A stretch of 64,000 nucleotides of DNA from Rhizophagus irregularis. Its lineage: Eukaryota > Glomeromycota > Glomeromycetes > Glomerales > Glomeraceae. Below are positions 1 to 11,155 of this stretch, piece by piece. Location: positions 1,860,001 through 1,924,000 of the forward strand of contig NC_089440.1 of NCBI RefSeq assembly GCF_026210795.1, read 5' to 3'. Position numbers and translations under genes: made by a program. Within the stretch, counting starts at the first letter, position 1; every line of letters starts with the position of its first letter. The notes under the pieces were generated by a model. It saw only the letters and a program-made list of their open reading frames with translations. It was not told the DNA's origin and did not search any database.

Positions 1-2607
1 AAAAATACTTGAAAAAAAAGAATTTGCAAAAAAAAATTATACATTCATATGTAATTGGTTAAATTTTAACTTAAAAATAGGTGTAAAAATAATATATTTT
101 ACCAAATATTAAAATTTATACTTTTCTAATTTAGTATTAATTTTTAACCTGACTCTTATAACTTTTTGCTCCAACAATTGGTTAGAAAGTATTATATGAT
201 TAAGTAGATTATATGATGCATTAAGTTATTTAAACAAATTAATTATAAAGAGATTTTTAATTATTTTAAATGAAATTTTTATTACTATTCATACTTTTAA
301 AACAGTCTTATCAATTTTATTTTATTCATATATTAATGCATAAGTACCAATCACCAGGTGCACAAAAATAATAGATCAATATCAGCTGATGTAAATAAAA
401 TTGATCGTCATATGATTTTTTATTTTTTTTAATATAACATCAATAAAATTTAAAAAATCAAAATAAAATTATTGTGATAAAATTTTAAATAACTTGACGT
501 ATATGTATGCTAAACAGATAAATTTATATTCATTTGAAAGAGAAAACAAAAGCCTATCTAATGAATCTAAAATTACATCAAATCACTGATTGTTGAGTAA
601 ATGCGTTTAGTATAATTATTTTTAATTTTTAACTTTAATCGTTAATATCTCCACATCTAGTAATTCAATTTGAATGATCTTTAATTACTAAGATAGAGTA
701 CGTTCCCATCTTTCGAATGAATATAAAATTATTTGATTAACATATATGGATGCTGAGATATTAACGAACATGTAAATTGCATAAAACCTGATATAAATAA
801 ATTTTTAAAGTTACATTTTCTTACCAAAAAATTATTTTCACAAGAGATCTTGAATAATTGTTGTCTATTTAACGATAATTATTCATTATTTAAAGTTTTA
901 ATTGAATAAAACTATTAAAATAAATATCAAAAAATAGAAGACAATTAGTATAAAATTAGTTTAATAAAAAATAAAAAAAAAACTTTTAAAAATCCTATAT
1001 CATAGATTATATTTTAATTTAATATATATTTTACAGAAAAAAAGAGAGGAACTAAAGTTAAAAACAAATAAAAAATCATTTTTCTTATAAATAAAAAATA
1101 TTTATTTATTTTTTCTTTTACTTACTATTTAAAAATAACCACTTTATATATTTACAAACTTTTTTAACTCATTTAATGAAAAAGTGATTGAAGAAAGAAG
1201 CAGTCATTATCATTGTTTTTGAATATAATTTAAAAAAAAATTTTTATTTTCTGATAAATTCAGATCATCTGAACATGTAACACATATTTAATTTAAATTT
1301 GTAAAACACAATTCTTATTAAACGAATAAATTTTTACAAAAATCTTAATTTTAACTAATTCCACAGATCGGCAGATATGAAAGGTTTAATTAATTCATTA
1401 TAATCAGATTGCTTTAAATTAGAACCTTTTGTATTATCAGTTCTTTTATAATTTCTAATTTTATTTGCAAGTGAATTTTACCACTGAATAATAACTAATA
1501 AAATGTGTCTTCATTTTATCTGAATGTCTATGCTTCTAATGCTTTAGACAGTAATTACAAGTTACATTCTGATATTTATGCGTATCAGGATCACTAATTT
1601 TACAATAATTTTAAATCTATTCTCTAGGTTGACTTCTAGCTTGTCATTTATATTTTTCATTGTGACACTAATGTCTGGTATTTTTCAGAATGTGTATCAA
1701 CTTGAGATAATGTGATTAAAAATATATTTGAATCTTTAGTTATTTAATAAATTATAAAATAAAAATATAATGAAAATTTATAAAAAAAAATTATTATAAG
1801 ATATATTTACATATAAATTTAGTTTATTTAAATATGTTTCATATAGAAATATTAATTTATTTAAATGTATTTTATATATAAAAGCTTATTTTAACTTTTA
1901 AAATAGGTTTTAACAAGCTATTATTTAAACTTTATTATGACATTTAACAATTATAATAAAAAGCTGAAAACTAAAATACAAAATGTTTAAACTAATCCAT
2001 CATTTAGCTTCAGTAATTCAGTTAAGTTAGCATCACTAGTAATTAGTAATTTTTACAGTAAATTTAACTAGACTATAATAACCTTATCTGTTATAAATCT
2101 TATATAAAACCTTTATTTTTCATTCTGCGTATATTATAGTAGAAGGTTTTTGTACTCTTATCATAATTACAGATGATGCTTAAAACTATCTGACCATTTC
2201 TTAAAGTGAAACAACATATATATAATATCATAAAATAAAACTTTAATATTTATATTATGTCTTAATTCATTAATTTAAATAAAAATTTAATAATAAATTC
2301 TATTACTATTTGCAGCAACAGCTGTTTTAATTTTATAAAATATACTATTAATTATTTTTTATAATATCTTATCTAGAAGGATATCTTTTAATGCATTCTT
2401 AATGTATTTTTCAAGTACATTATTCAAATAATATAGTAAGAAATGTAATGTAAAATTTCATAATTTTATAGCATAATTTTGTACAATAATTTAGGTTCTG
2501 CAAATATAATATTTAGTATAAGTTTGTAAATTTCATATATTTAAATTTTAAAATCATATATCAAGGATAACTTGATATCCAGTTATTAAAGTTTAATGAA
2601 ATTTATA

Positions 2608-2787
2608 TCATTGGATCATCTCATTGAGAGAAATTGAATGGTAGTAATTATATATTTCTGGGATTAATATTTGATGTGCAATTACAAAATACTTAAATGT
2701 TATTTTCTATAATAACTTTTGATTCAGTGATTAAATGAAATCAATTTATGGCTTATTAGATTCGTCTCAATGAGATGATTCAAATGG
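2608..2787. repeat. Imperfect inverted repeat, MITE-like
   Basis: The arm around 2612-2628 (core TCATCTCATTGAGA) reappears in reverse complement around 2765-2781. This gives arms of about 20-25 bp with a few mismatches around roughly 140 bp of AT-rich DNA. It has the form of a small non-autonomous DNA transposon, but I see no clear target-site duplication. Confidence 0.4.
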
Positions 2788-3268
2788 TGGTAAACTCATA
2801 ATAATAGGGCCAATATTGATATTTTCAATCCATTTAAGGCCTTTTTGAAAATCCATTATTTTAATGAAAATTTTGTGTTGTATATTATTTAATATTTTAA
2901 AAAAAATCAGAAAAATATAAAGTACAGAAATTGTTTAAATAACAAAATCATATGCTATTTATATTACATTAACATGTGATGATCTACATAATTTTAGCTA
3001 AACAAACTGGCCGGATAATTATGGGCACCATCACAATTAAATAAAGCACGTTGAACAAGTTTAAAATTTTAAATCATATAAATTGACCTGCCTTAATTTG
3101 ATGGTATCTTTTTTTTTGCCATTGACACAATGGCTTTACATGCATACTATCAATATATCAAATCCAAAACATAGTTTAAGTATTACTAGCAAACCGCTTA
3201 TCTAGGGGTGAATTTATGGCACATTACACCAATTCGCCGTTCTCTGATTACCCCATGTATAACGTATT

Positions 3269-3276
3269 TCACGTGA
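3269..3276. promoter_or_regulatory. E-box-like palindrome TCACGTGA
   Basis: An 8-bp palindrome with a CACGTG core, 132 bp before the TMEM42-like start codon. Similar motifs stand at comparable distances before RRP46/UBE2T, the 47.6 kb gene and CSN2. CACGTG is the usual bHLH (Cbf1/USF-type) site; use here is inferred. Confidence 0.35.
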
Positions 3277-3407
3277 TTAAAGTCACAAAATCGACAAACA
3301 TGGACTTATCGGTGATTTTAAAGTATAGAGGATAATCAGTCATTGTAAGAATCGAGTTCTTTTTATAAATTATCCAAACTTATTTAACTTATTTACACAT
3401 AGAAACC

Positions 3408-4054
3408 ATGAATGAAAATGAAAATTCACATTCATTTGTTTCCTTTTCGATATTATCAGGTACATTTGCTGCATTAGCCTCAGTATTTGCAAAACTTTTT
3501 ACCGATGTTCGAACATTTTTAATTTTACAATATCTCTGTGATGTAATCGGAAATGATACATTTTTTAAGTGTGAAGAAATTTTAAACGAAATCAAGGAAG
3601 ATACAAATTGGGTAATATACATTAATAAAAGAGTAAAGTTTATGTAAATCGAGTATCTCATATAATTCTTTTTTTCATACTTCCTTTATACGGCAATTAC
3701 CGATTTACTATAAGATTATGTATCTCATACGTATTTTTTGTTTTGGATCAATATTTATATGTAACGCTTTGATGTGGACATTTTTTACTAAAGCATTGAA
3801 TAAGTCATCATCATCTCTTCAGGTTACTGTATTAAACAGTGCGACAAACTTTTGCATGACCGTAAGTACTATTTAATGTGTAATTTCATACAAGATTTTA
3901 TTTACAATTTTGAACCCGATTATATATTTGATAGGCAATTTTGGGAAATATTATTTTTGGAGAAACTCTCTCTTTACAATGGTGGTTTGGGGCGAGTTTG
4001 ATCGTTATTGGAACACTTTTAGTTAACAAATCAAGTTATGATGCGAGAAAATAA
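3408..4054 (+). CDS. TMEM42-like membrane protein (DMT/EamA fold)
   Basis: Three exons: 3408-3611, 3715-3861 and 3935-4054, giving 156 residues. The introns are GT-AG. The protein is a small multi-pass membrane protein of the TMEM42 type, a half-size relative of drug/metabolite transporters. Exon 1 has the first helix (ILSGTFAALASVFAKLF). Exon 2 has the family signature NALMWTFFTKAL followed by a Ser-rich loop and LNSATNFCMT. Exon 3 has GETLSLQWWFGASLIVIGTLL, the last helix, ending in a short charged tail. These landmarks match vertebrate TMEM42 (LMWTFF, GEC...WWGG), whose biochemical role is not established. The single-exon frame that continues into intron 1 would end prematurely and lose the helices, so the spliced model is preferred. 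A TCACGTGA motif lies 132 bp upstream. Confidence 0.82.
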
Positions 4055-4501
4055 TAATAGTAGATAATTATTTGATTGTATTTTTATCACATTTTAAATT
4101 AATCAGTCTTTCTTTCAACATCTGTACACATGATTTCAAAATTAATTACAGTATGAAATCATTGAGAATCATTGAGGCGCGATCGGTGTTCGCGATCGGA
4201 TCGGCGATTGGATTTGTTATATTAAACTATATAAATTCGATATGATTTCTTAACAAACTTTTTTGTATAAATACACATATATGTATGTATCAGAAAATAA
4301 ATGAGTTTACAAGGGAAAAAAAGAGAATATTCAAATTGTGTTAGAGAGAAACTCGAATATTTATTATTAGAAGAAAATTCGGAATTTGGTATGATAAATA
4401 TATATGTATTTCGATGAGATAAACAAACAAACAACTAAATGAACAAAACGACTAGGTATTTACTAGTTTTGCATTATTTTACAGACACAGACACGGACGA
4501 A

Positions 4502-5072
4502 ATGAGTGATACCAAACAAGATATTATCGATTTTAAAGGTAATTTAATCTTCTTTAGCCATTTTAACCGTGAAATGAAAATAAGTTTATCGCGAAAATTC
4601 ATTTCTTTTTTTTATTTTATGTGCAGACGAAGAAAATGAATCATCGAAAACGAAATTGATTCTTTCACATGTTCAACCATCTACATCATTTTCCTCTCAC
4701 AAACCACCTTCCTTAACTACAACCTCAGATCAATTGCAGTATAGTAAAAATATTGACAGATCAAATGAACCATTTGACAAAAACAATCAAGACAATCTTA
4801 TCGCAATTTATCGAGCTAAAAATCTTATAGCATTTTTTAGAGCGTTACATGGAGGACAATTTCGTAATGTAGATTTAAACTATTATGTCGTAATATCAGA
4901 TGGACAATTAATTGGCATTTACGAGAATGAGGAAAAAGCTTGTCAAGTAGCAGCTCAAACAAATTTTAATATTGGCAATCAAGTTGGTGATGGAATGGTT
5001 TTTCCTATTTCGGGAAATTTTAAATCAAGAAAAAAATCTAGTAATAGAAATTATATTTTTCCTAGAGTTTAA
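4502..5072 (+). CDS. Small protein of unknown function
   Basis: Two exons, 4502-4538 and 4627-5072, joined by a GT-AG intron that keeps the frame (DFK-DEENESSK). This gives 160 residues; an in-frame ATG at 4439 would add 21. The N-terminal half is Ser/Thr/Asn-rich and looks disordered. The C-terminal half has a compact module: FFRALHGGQFRNVDLNYY, then VVISDGQLIGIYENEEKA, then a conserved-looking GNQVGDGMVFPIS. The 'Y-VV-x-DG-x-x-x-G' strand-turn-strand pattern followed by an Ala-rich helix recalls small domains such as DUF5678, but that is only a pattern resemblance. The tail is basic (KSRKKSSNR), perhaps for nucleic acid or nuclear localisation. It has no signal peptide or membrane segment. 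It lies 450 bp after the TMEM42-like gene on the same strand, with a GATCG-rich stretch (4177-4211) between them. Confidence 0.7.
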
Positions 5073-6284
5073 AAAAAAAGAATTTTTAATTTTTCTATAT
5101 TCTAAATCCTAAAATTAATTAATTTAAAATAATTTGTATATAGAGCTTTTTCACAAACATTTTATTAAAGACTCAAATATTTTAATTGTGATATAAGATT
5201 CTTGTATTTATTGTATTTAGCAATAACTAACAATAATTTGTACTTGAACAATTCTAGAACTGTTATTAAAAGAAAGAAAACCGGGTATTGATTTTTCTTC
5301 AACTCATCATTTAATATCTGACCCTAACAGTCTGTTTAATTTGCAAATACAAAGATTATTTTATAATCTTAACAATTTCAACCTAATATCATTGATGTAA
5401 TTTAATTTTCAAAGGATTATTCCGTTATCATTTGTGATTCAAAATTGTTTTTATTATTACTGCCTTAACTCTTATTTTCATTCTAATTTTTCTATTTTAT
5501 GTATAATAATGTATTATTGTTATTTAATCATGTTATTCTTTATTTTTCATTCTAATTCATTTATTTTATAATGGTACTGTATAACAATGCAACATCATTA
5601 CTAACCATTTTCTATTTACATTCTTTTATTTATAATAATATACCTCATATTTAGACTTTCAATAAATAATTCCAAATAGCATTAGTTATCTTTTCATCTA
5701 TTACATTTATTGTTTTTATTTTTTTATTATTTATAATTAATACTTGATTTTATATTATATAAGATTTGCTTTTTTTTTACCTTTTAAAGTATTATCTAAT
5801 ATATTGTTAATGCTTCTTTAAATTACAATACTATTTTTTTTTTTTATTAATTTCTATAGATGTGATCTTGTCTTAATATAACTACACTTACTTACATATA
5901 CTAAACTTATAAAAATAAGAAAAACACTAAGCATTATGAAAAAAGACTACTCTTCTGAAGAAAAAGTCAACCTGTTCATCTAGATGTTTATATCACTATT
6001 ATAAACAATGATATAACCAAAAATTTTAGGTGACTGTCAAGATCTATCTAAAAATTTGCCCAATGACCTTCCCAATGGAATGCTAAATCATTTTATTTGT
6101 TCCAATTGGTCTCACTCTGTTCCATTATAATGTGCTTCCCATCCCACTTTTTACTATTCAACTTTGACTTCTTTTTTTATCTTTATTGCTAATATTGTAT
6201 CTTTTTTCTTTTTCTAATTGTAGTTCATTCCTATATTTTCAGATCAATATTTTAAAATCTAAAATAATTTTCCTAATTATTTGT
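5073..6284. other. Intergenic DNA, nothing recognised
   Basis: AT-rich, T-run-rich DNA with no coding frame or repeat structure that I can support. Confidence 0.5.
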
Positions 6285-6608
6285 TTACAATTTTTGTATC
6301 ATTTTTGGATCTACTATTTTATAAAATTTAAATAGATTCATAATTTTATAACTGATTTGATTTTTCAATATAAATGTAAAATTGTAATAATAATTAGTAT
6401 TCCATATTTCTAATTTCTCAACTTTATTTACAAATTGATTTTTATTTACCTCATCTTTTGAAAATTCAATTATTATATTCACCAAAAATTCTTTAAACTT
6501 TTTAATTATATCTTGTACAATATCTTTGATCTTACAACATTGCCATAGGTAATTATAAGTTTCTTTCTCAATTCCGTAAAAATTGCATTTCCACCTATCA
6601 TCATTCAA
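6285..6608 (-). pseudogene. C-terminal fragment of a LINE retrotransposon ORF2
   Basis: A 107-codon open stretch on the minus strand encodes RWKCNFYGIEKETYNYLWQC near its start. This is the C-x(n)-E-T-x-x-x-L-W-x-C zinc-knuckle pattern seen at the end of LINE ORF2 proteins in glomeromycete genomes, followed by a charged Lys/Asn/Ile-rich tail. The first Cys pair is reduced to one Cys, and upstream sequence on the same strand soon hits stops, so only the 3' end of an element remains. No reverse transcriptase or endonuclease motif is visible nearby. The assignment rests on the knuckle pattern. Confidence 0.5.
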
Positions 6609-6970
6609 TTTCCCTTATTTGATTACATATTATGGATAACAAACCTATTTTACAAAGGCCTCTGGAAACTTTTTAGTGTCATACAGTCCAACTGATGGGA
6701 AACTTTTTAGTGTCGTGCAATTCCTGAAGGTACATCCATCTTATTGCGAACGATCCTTTGACCTAAAATTTACCTAGATAAGTTAATCCAATAACCGCCC
6801 AACATGTGACCACCATGATCAGCATACTACAAAAACTGCGGTACCCAACCTGTCACCCCTCTTATCACCTGAATGATCATCGATTTTAAAAATTAGTAAT
6901 ATCAAGCTACCATGACGATCAAATTTTCTAGTATCCCTTCACCCCAAAGAAAATAAAGTTATACTGAAAA

Positions 6971-7092
6971 ACACAGGTCGAAAAGTGAAAAATCAGGCAC
7001 CTATTGGTCACCAATCAGGTAGCTGATTGGTGCCTGATTGGTGACCAATTGGTGACTGATTGATGCCTGATTTTTCACTTTTCAACCTGTGT
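6971..7092. mobile_element. 122-bp hairpin MITE
   Basis: 29-bp terminal inverted repeats at 6971-6999 and 7064-7092 (outer end ACACAGGT, inner end ATCAGGCA) differ at one base. The inside is also made of short inverted and direct repeats built on CACCAATCAG / CTGATTGGTG, so the whole element can fold into a long hairpin. It has no coding capacity. Confidence 0.6.
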
Positions 7093-8240
7093 AAAAGTGA
7101 CCAAGAAAAACAAAAAGCAAAAAATAAAGACATAAACCTTAGGAAAACTTGAAGTGTAATGAGAAAAACCTAAGTAAAAAACACCAAATATACACCTCAA
7201 CTCTGTCTCCTTATTTTAGAAGACTAAAACTCCTGTTAACAATATCAACTAGTAAGAAATACGTTGGTCAAAAGCTCCCTTTCAAAAATAACGGCCTGGC
7301 CTCCGCAAACCACTTGGCCAGTTAGACTTTAAAGGCGTAAGAACTAAGATGCATTACTTTTCAACCTTTCAGAAAGTCCAGAAGAACGTTTGTATGGAAC
7401 TGCCATTTTACATTATTATTAGTAACTCCAAGACTCATGATAACGGTCTTAACTCAATATAAGCTGTAAGGAATTCAGGTGAAACTAAAGACCTCAGAAA
7501 TAACTTTATATAATGTCAAAAAGTCCTTTTACTATTACTCAAGGCAAAAAATCCTTATATTTTTCATCCATGTCTTCTTGGGAAAAAATGGGCAGAGAAA
7601 TTTCAATGAGAGAAAGATTTACGATTCTACTACTACCTAAAAATTAGGCAAACGTGGCATAGTAGCCTTTATCTTTATTAAATTTATTTGAACTTTACAA
7701 TTTACAAAAAAATAAAAAGAAAAATATAAAAATAAAACTAACTAAAAACAAAGCTATATAGTCTCCTAAGAAAAAATAAAGTAAAAAATTAATCTAAAAA
7801 AGAAAAATCGCATTACATTAAATTTTCCCAGATCTTTCCCCTTGATATATTCCAACCAAAGTAGAAGCAACTATGCTAACAAAATAACAAATAGCGTGCT
7901 CACTATAAAAATTGACACTCCATCCTGCAAAAGCTGTTATTAAGTAGTACTATTAGATGATCCATAAAACCTGAAAAGTGATTAAATCGAAATGAAACAT
8001 GTTTCATCGAGTTCTTCAACCAATCAGTTTAGAAGTCATGTAAATTGTATAGAGTTAGAGGTGGTAAAGATGAATAAGGTAAGTACATTAACTTAGGCCA
8101 ATTAGACGGCTGAGAAGTAGTTTTCAACTTGTAAGTAATATTTATCACGTTTTTCTATCTATTTTTATCGTAAGAACGCAGATTCCAAATTCGTCTTCTG
8201 AATTTTTGAACAAAATTGTTATGAATAGCAGCGACAACCT
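7093..8240. other. Intergenic DNA with transposon-like debris
   Basis: No frame supports a protein. Base composition is less AT-skewed in 7240-7350, which suggests old element sequence, but no domain is recognisable on either strand. Confidence 0.4.
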
Positions 8241-9110
8241 TTATTGCAGAACATCTTGGGATAGATAAATCGACAAATAAGTCAACAAAAAGCTTGGGTA
8301 GACAGCCACAGACAAGAGTATAAGAGGACCAATTTGTAGAAGAAAAGGATCAACATGAAAAGAAGTAAGTTTAGTAATAAATGGAGTCGGATCAATATCA
8401 GCCAATTTTCTGGCTTCTTGAATTTTAGAAATCAAATGATTTTGATAAGATTGAAGGATTTATTGCATAGGTAAGCGATGTCTTTTGCACATAAAAAGAT
8501 GCATCATGTCTTCTATGCGGTCAATACAAGAACGGTAAGTTAATTCGTTTATGTATGAGTCTGGCATATTCTTTTAAGTTTTTCCAAGGTGGGTAATTCA
8601 TCCAAAAAGAGTTTAAACTTGAAGGTGTGGTGCTGTGAAGCATGCTCAAAGGTAAAGGATGCATCATGAAAAGGTTCAAACTTCAAAGTGAACCAAGTAA
8701 GATCCCAATCAACAATATAATCTATATTAGATGATAATAATGAAGTGAAATGAAATTGCGTTAATTGCAACAAATCACGCATTAACTGCATTTGGTAATA
8801 TTGTTTGAAGAGGTATCTCAGATTAGATTTGCAGACAATGTTATCATCATAAATCAAGACAAAATTGTGAGCAGAGGCAAGATTCAAAGGATACTAGACG
8901 ATAAGGTGTGAGCAGTATTGGCCAAGGAATCAGCAAAATCATTCAAGTAATTGTTGGAATGTACTTTGACTTTGATCAGAAGAACAATCAAGTTCTTGGA
9001 GTAGATGGTTCGTTCAATAATAGCCTAAAGTTCAAAATTCGTGGTTTTATAATAGAGACGGTTATTAGAATAGGAAGAAGAAGAACAACCACAAAGAATA
9101 CATAAGCAAG
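8241..9110 (-). pseudogene. Decayed LINE ORF2 end: RNase H plus zinc-knuckle tail
   Basis: Read on the minus strand with frame changes. About 9090-8890 gives NNRLYYKTTNFEL then an acidic-helix-like stretch, then KVHSNNYLNDFADSLANTA. This is the RNase H pattern with the final Asp in a 'N-x-x-A-D-x-L-A' motif. Then 8887-8549 is a 112-codon open stretch, and about 8545-8470 gives ELTYRSCIDRIEDMMHLFMC, the Cys...ED..HLF.C knuckle. A tail follows to 8241. At least three frame changes or stops separate the blocks, so the copy is dead. The reverse transcriptase part would lie above 9.1 kb but is not recognisable there. Confidence 0.55.
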
Positions 9111-9251
9111 AGTACTTTTTTTCAATGATATTGCTTTTTTTTTTACTTATTGATAGTTTTATATTACAGTTTGCTTCGTTATAATATCATTAATACTATC
9201 AAATCATCATCAACATATTCATGAAGATTTTTTAACGATATTTCGAATAAG

Positions 9252-9556
9252 ATGATTAATCTTACAGAAGTTACATTAGCACTGACTGCTGAGATAAAAA
9301 CATCAAATGTAAAGAATAAAAAGGTCAAAATATATGCTAAAAATATATTAAAGAATGTGATAAGTAAAATTTCATTAATTTTATTAAAATATTGAACATA
9401 GTTTTATTGAATACTAACATTTCTTTTATTACTAGAATACATATGATAAATTACATAAAGTATTAAAGTCAGAATACTCCAAGTTAAGAACTAGTAGTAA
9501 TATTCAATAGAAGAAAAGAATTCTAACAATTTCAAAGGCTTTGTATGTATCTTTAT
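9252..9556 (+). pseudogene. Possible two-exon gene fragment of unknown family
   Basis: An ATG at 9252 opens MINLTEVTLALTAEIKTS and continues with a Lys-rich segment. A plausible GT-AG intron (about 9357-9435) joins it to NTYDKLHKVLKSEYSKLR and SSNIQ, followed at once by a stop and further protein-like sequence (KKRILTISKAL). It looks like the N-terminal piece of a longer helical, basic protein with a nonsense codon. I do not recognise the family. Confidence 0.25.
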
Positions 9557-9644
9557 TGTGTTATGATCAAATTTGATTTAATATTTGATTTTATTTTTAT
9601 AGTCATTATCAGTTTCCAAATGGCAGGAATTGTTTTATTAGTGG

Positions 9645-11155
9645 TCAGACTGAGTAGGACCCTGAAAAATACATATAAAAGTCAGAGATGATCGGCAAAA
9701 TTTTGCCTTAAAATAAGCAAATGTTTTTATTAAGATCAATACGCAAAGTTGACTTCTGACTTTATAATTTATATTAGAATAAGCAAATTTTTTTATAACA
9801 TTTGTATATTAAAAAAATGAAATCATGGCTTTTTTTTTAATTTAATTAGTTGTATTTAGAATATACTTCCAGTATAATTGATTTTCAATTGCTAGCATAA
9901 TGCCAAATTGCATAAATTAATTTGTACTGATGTATTTATTTATACTACTATATTTAATTATTTGATAATTCAAGTATTAATACTAAAACAAAAAGATTGT
10001 TCATTATTTTTTTATAAATTATAACAAAAACTTAGAATATTGATAACATTTTAAAGTTAAAGAAAAGTCAATATAATTTATAAAATCATTTCTAAAAGAA
10101 GATCCTATTTCTAAAGAAAAAAAATATTAATACTACTTTCACATATAAAACAAAAAAAATTCCACCCTATTCTCAACTTACTAAAAATTTCAGTTTAGTT
10201 TTAATCTAAAAACCATTTCTAATAGAAAAAACAATAGAAATGTTAATAATACTTCTAAAATAAATAAAATAAAGCTAAAAAATTCTTTACTTACAGTGAG
10301 CATCGGAGCTCAGTCTGAATTTCAAGTTCCTAAGAAAAAAGTAAAAGGAATATTAGTATGGTAATATTCCCAAAAAAATTGACTATACTTGTCTCTTAAC
10401 TCATATTTTTCCAAAATATTGGTATCTAAAATAATAAATTTTAGATTTAAGAAGTTGCTTTTAAAGAAAAATAATAAAAAGGAATATTAATAACATTCTA
10501 AACCAAATATTTTTTTTTAATAAAATGGCCTGTTATTAAAAAAATATAATAGTAAAGGCCAAAAAAAAATTTTATTGAATAAAATGGTTTGTTACAGACC
10601 AAAAAAAATTATTTTATTTTTTTCTTTCAATAAAACGGTCTGTTAAAAGTCAAAAAATTGAAAAAAAAATTATCTATTATCAATCAGATTAGCCATCAAT
10701 TATGTATTTTCAAAAATTTATGTATTATACTATATGTAATGCTGCTTATTAGGGAATTTCAAGGCATTATACTGCTAATTAGTAGAAAATCGCTAGAATT
10801 CCAAGGCGTTATGCTACTAATTAGTAGAAAATCACCAGAATTCTAAGGCGTTATGCTGCTAATTAGTAGAAAATTGCTGGAATTCCAAGGCGTTATGCTA
10901 CTAATTAGTAGAAGACTGCTGGAATTATATATATATATATTTTTTATTAAAAAATACCGTTAACTACGCAAATTAAAATATATAACATATATAAAAATGA
11001 TTGTTATTACGCAAACTATATATATAACCTTTTAAAAAATCTCAAAATCTATGCAAATAAAATTTTATGACTTTTGGAAATTTTACTAATATGGTTAAGC
11101 AAACTTACATGTGACCTTTATATGTATTTTTCGGGATCCTGGCTGAGTATAATTA
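9645..11155. mobile_element. Candidate 1.5-kb non-autonomous TIR element
   Basis: The sequence at about 9648-9690 (AGGACCCTGAAAAATACATA, then TAAAAGTCA) recurs in reverse complement at about 11108-11148 (...AAAAATACATATAAAGGTCA). The arms run 35-40 bp with a few mismatches and one indel. Between them is AT-rich DNA with degenerate repeats at 10500-10640 (AAATGGYYTGTTA units) and a 42-bp tandem array, but no transposase. Boundaries and target-site duplication are unclear. Confidence 0.4.
10737..10921. repeat. 42-bp tandem repeat, four full copies
   Basis: Units start at 10754, 10796, 10838 and 10880, each beginning GAATTYYAAGGCRTTATRCT and continuing with CTAATTAGTAGAA. A partial copy precedes the first. 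The copies differ by a few transitions. CTAATTAG is itself palindromic. The array happens to stay open in one frame but has no protein character. Confidence 0.85.

Larger units (their letters stand above)
1..3407. other. AT-rich intergenic DNA, no gene seen
   Basis: No open frame here has protein-like composition; the sequence is mostly A/T runs with scattered stop codons on both strands. An imperfect inverted repeat at about 2.6-2.8 kb is listed separately. The last 140 bases before the next gene carry TCACGTGA at 3269-3276, a candidate promoter motif. Confidence 0.6.

Noticed and set aside
10737-10921. CRISPR-like array
   Set aside because: The units are contiguous tandem repeats without unique spacers, in a eukaryotic genome.
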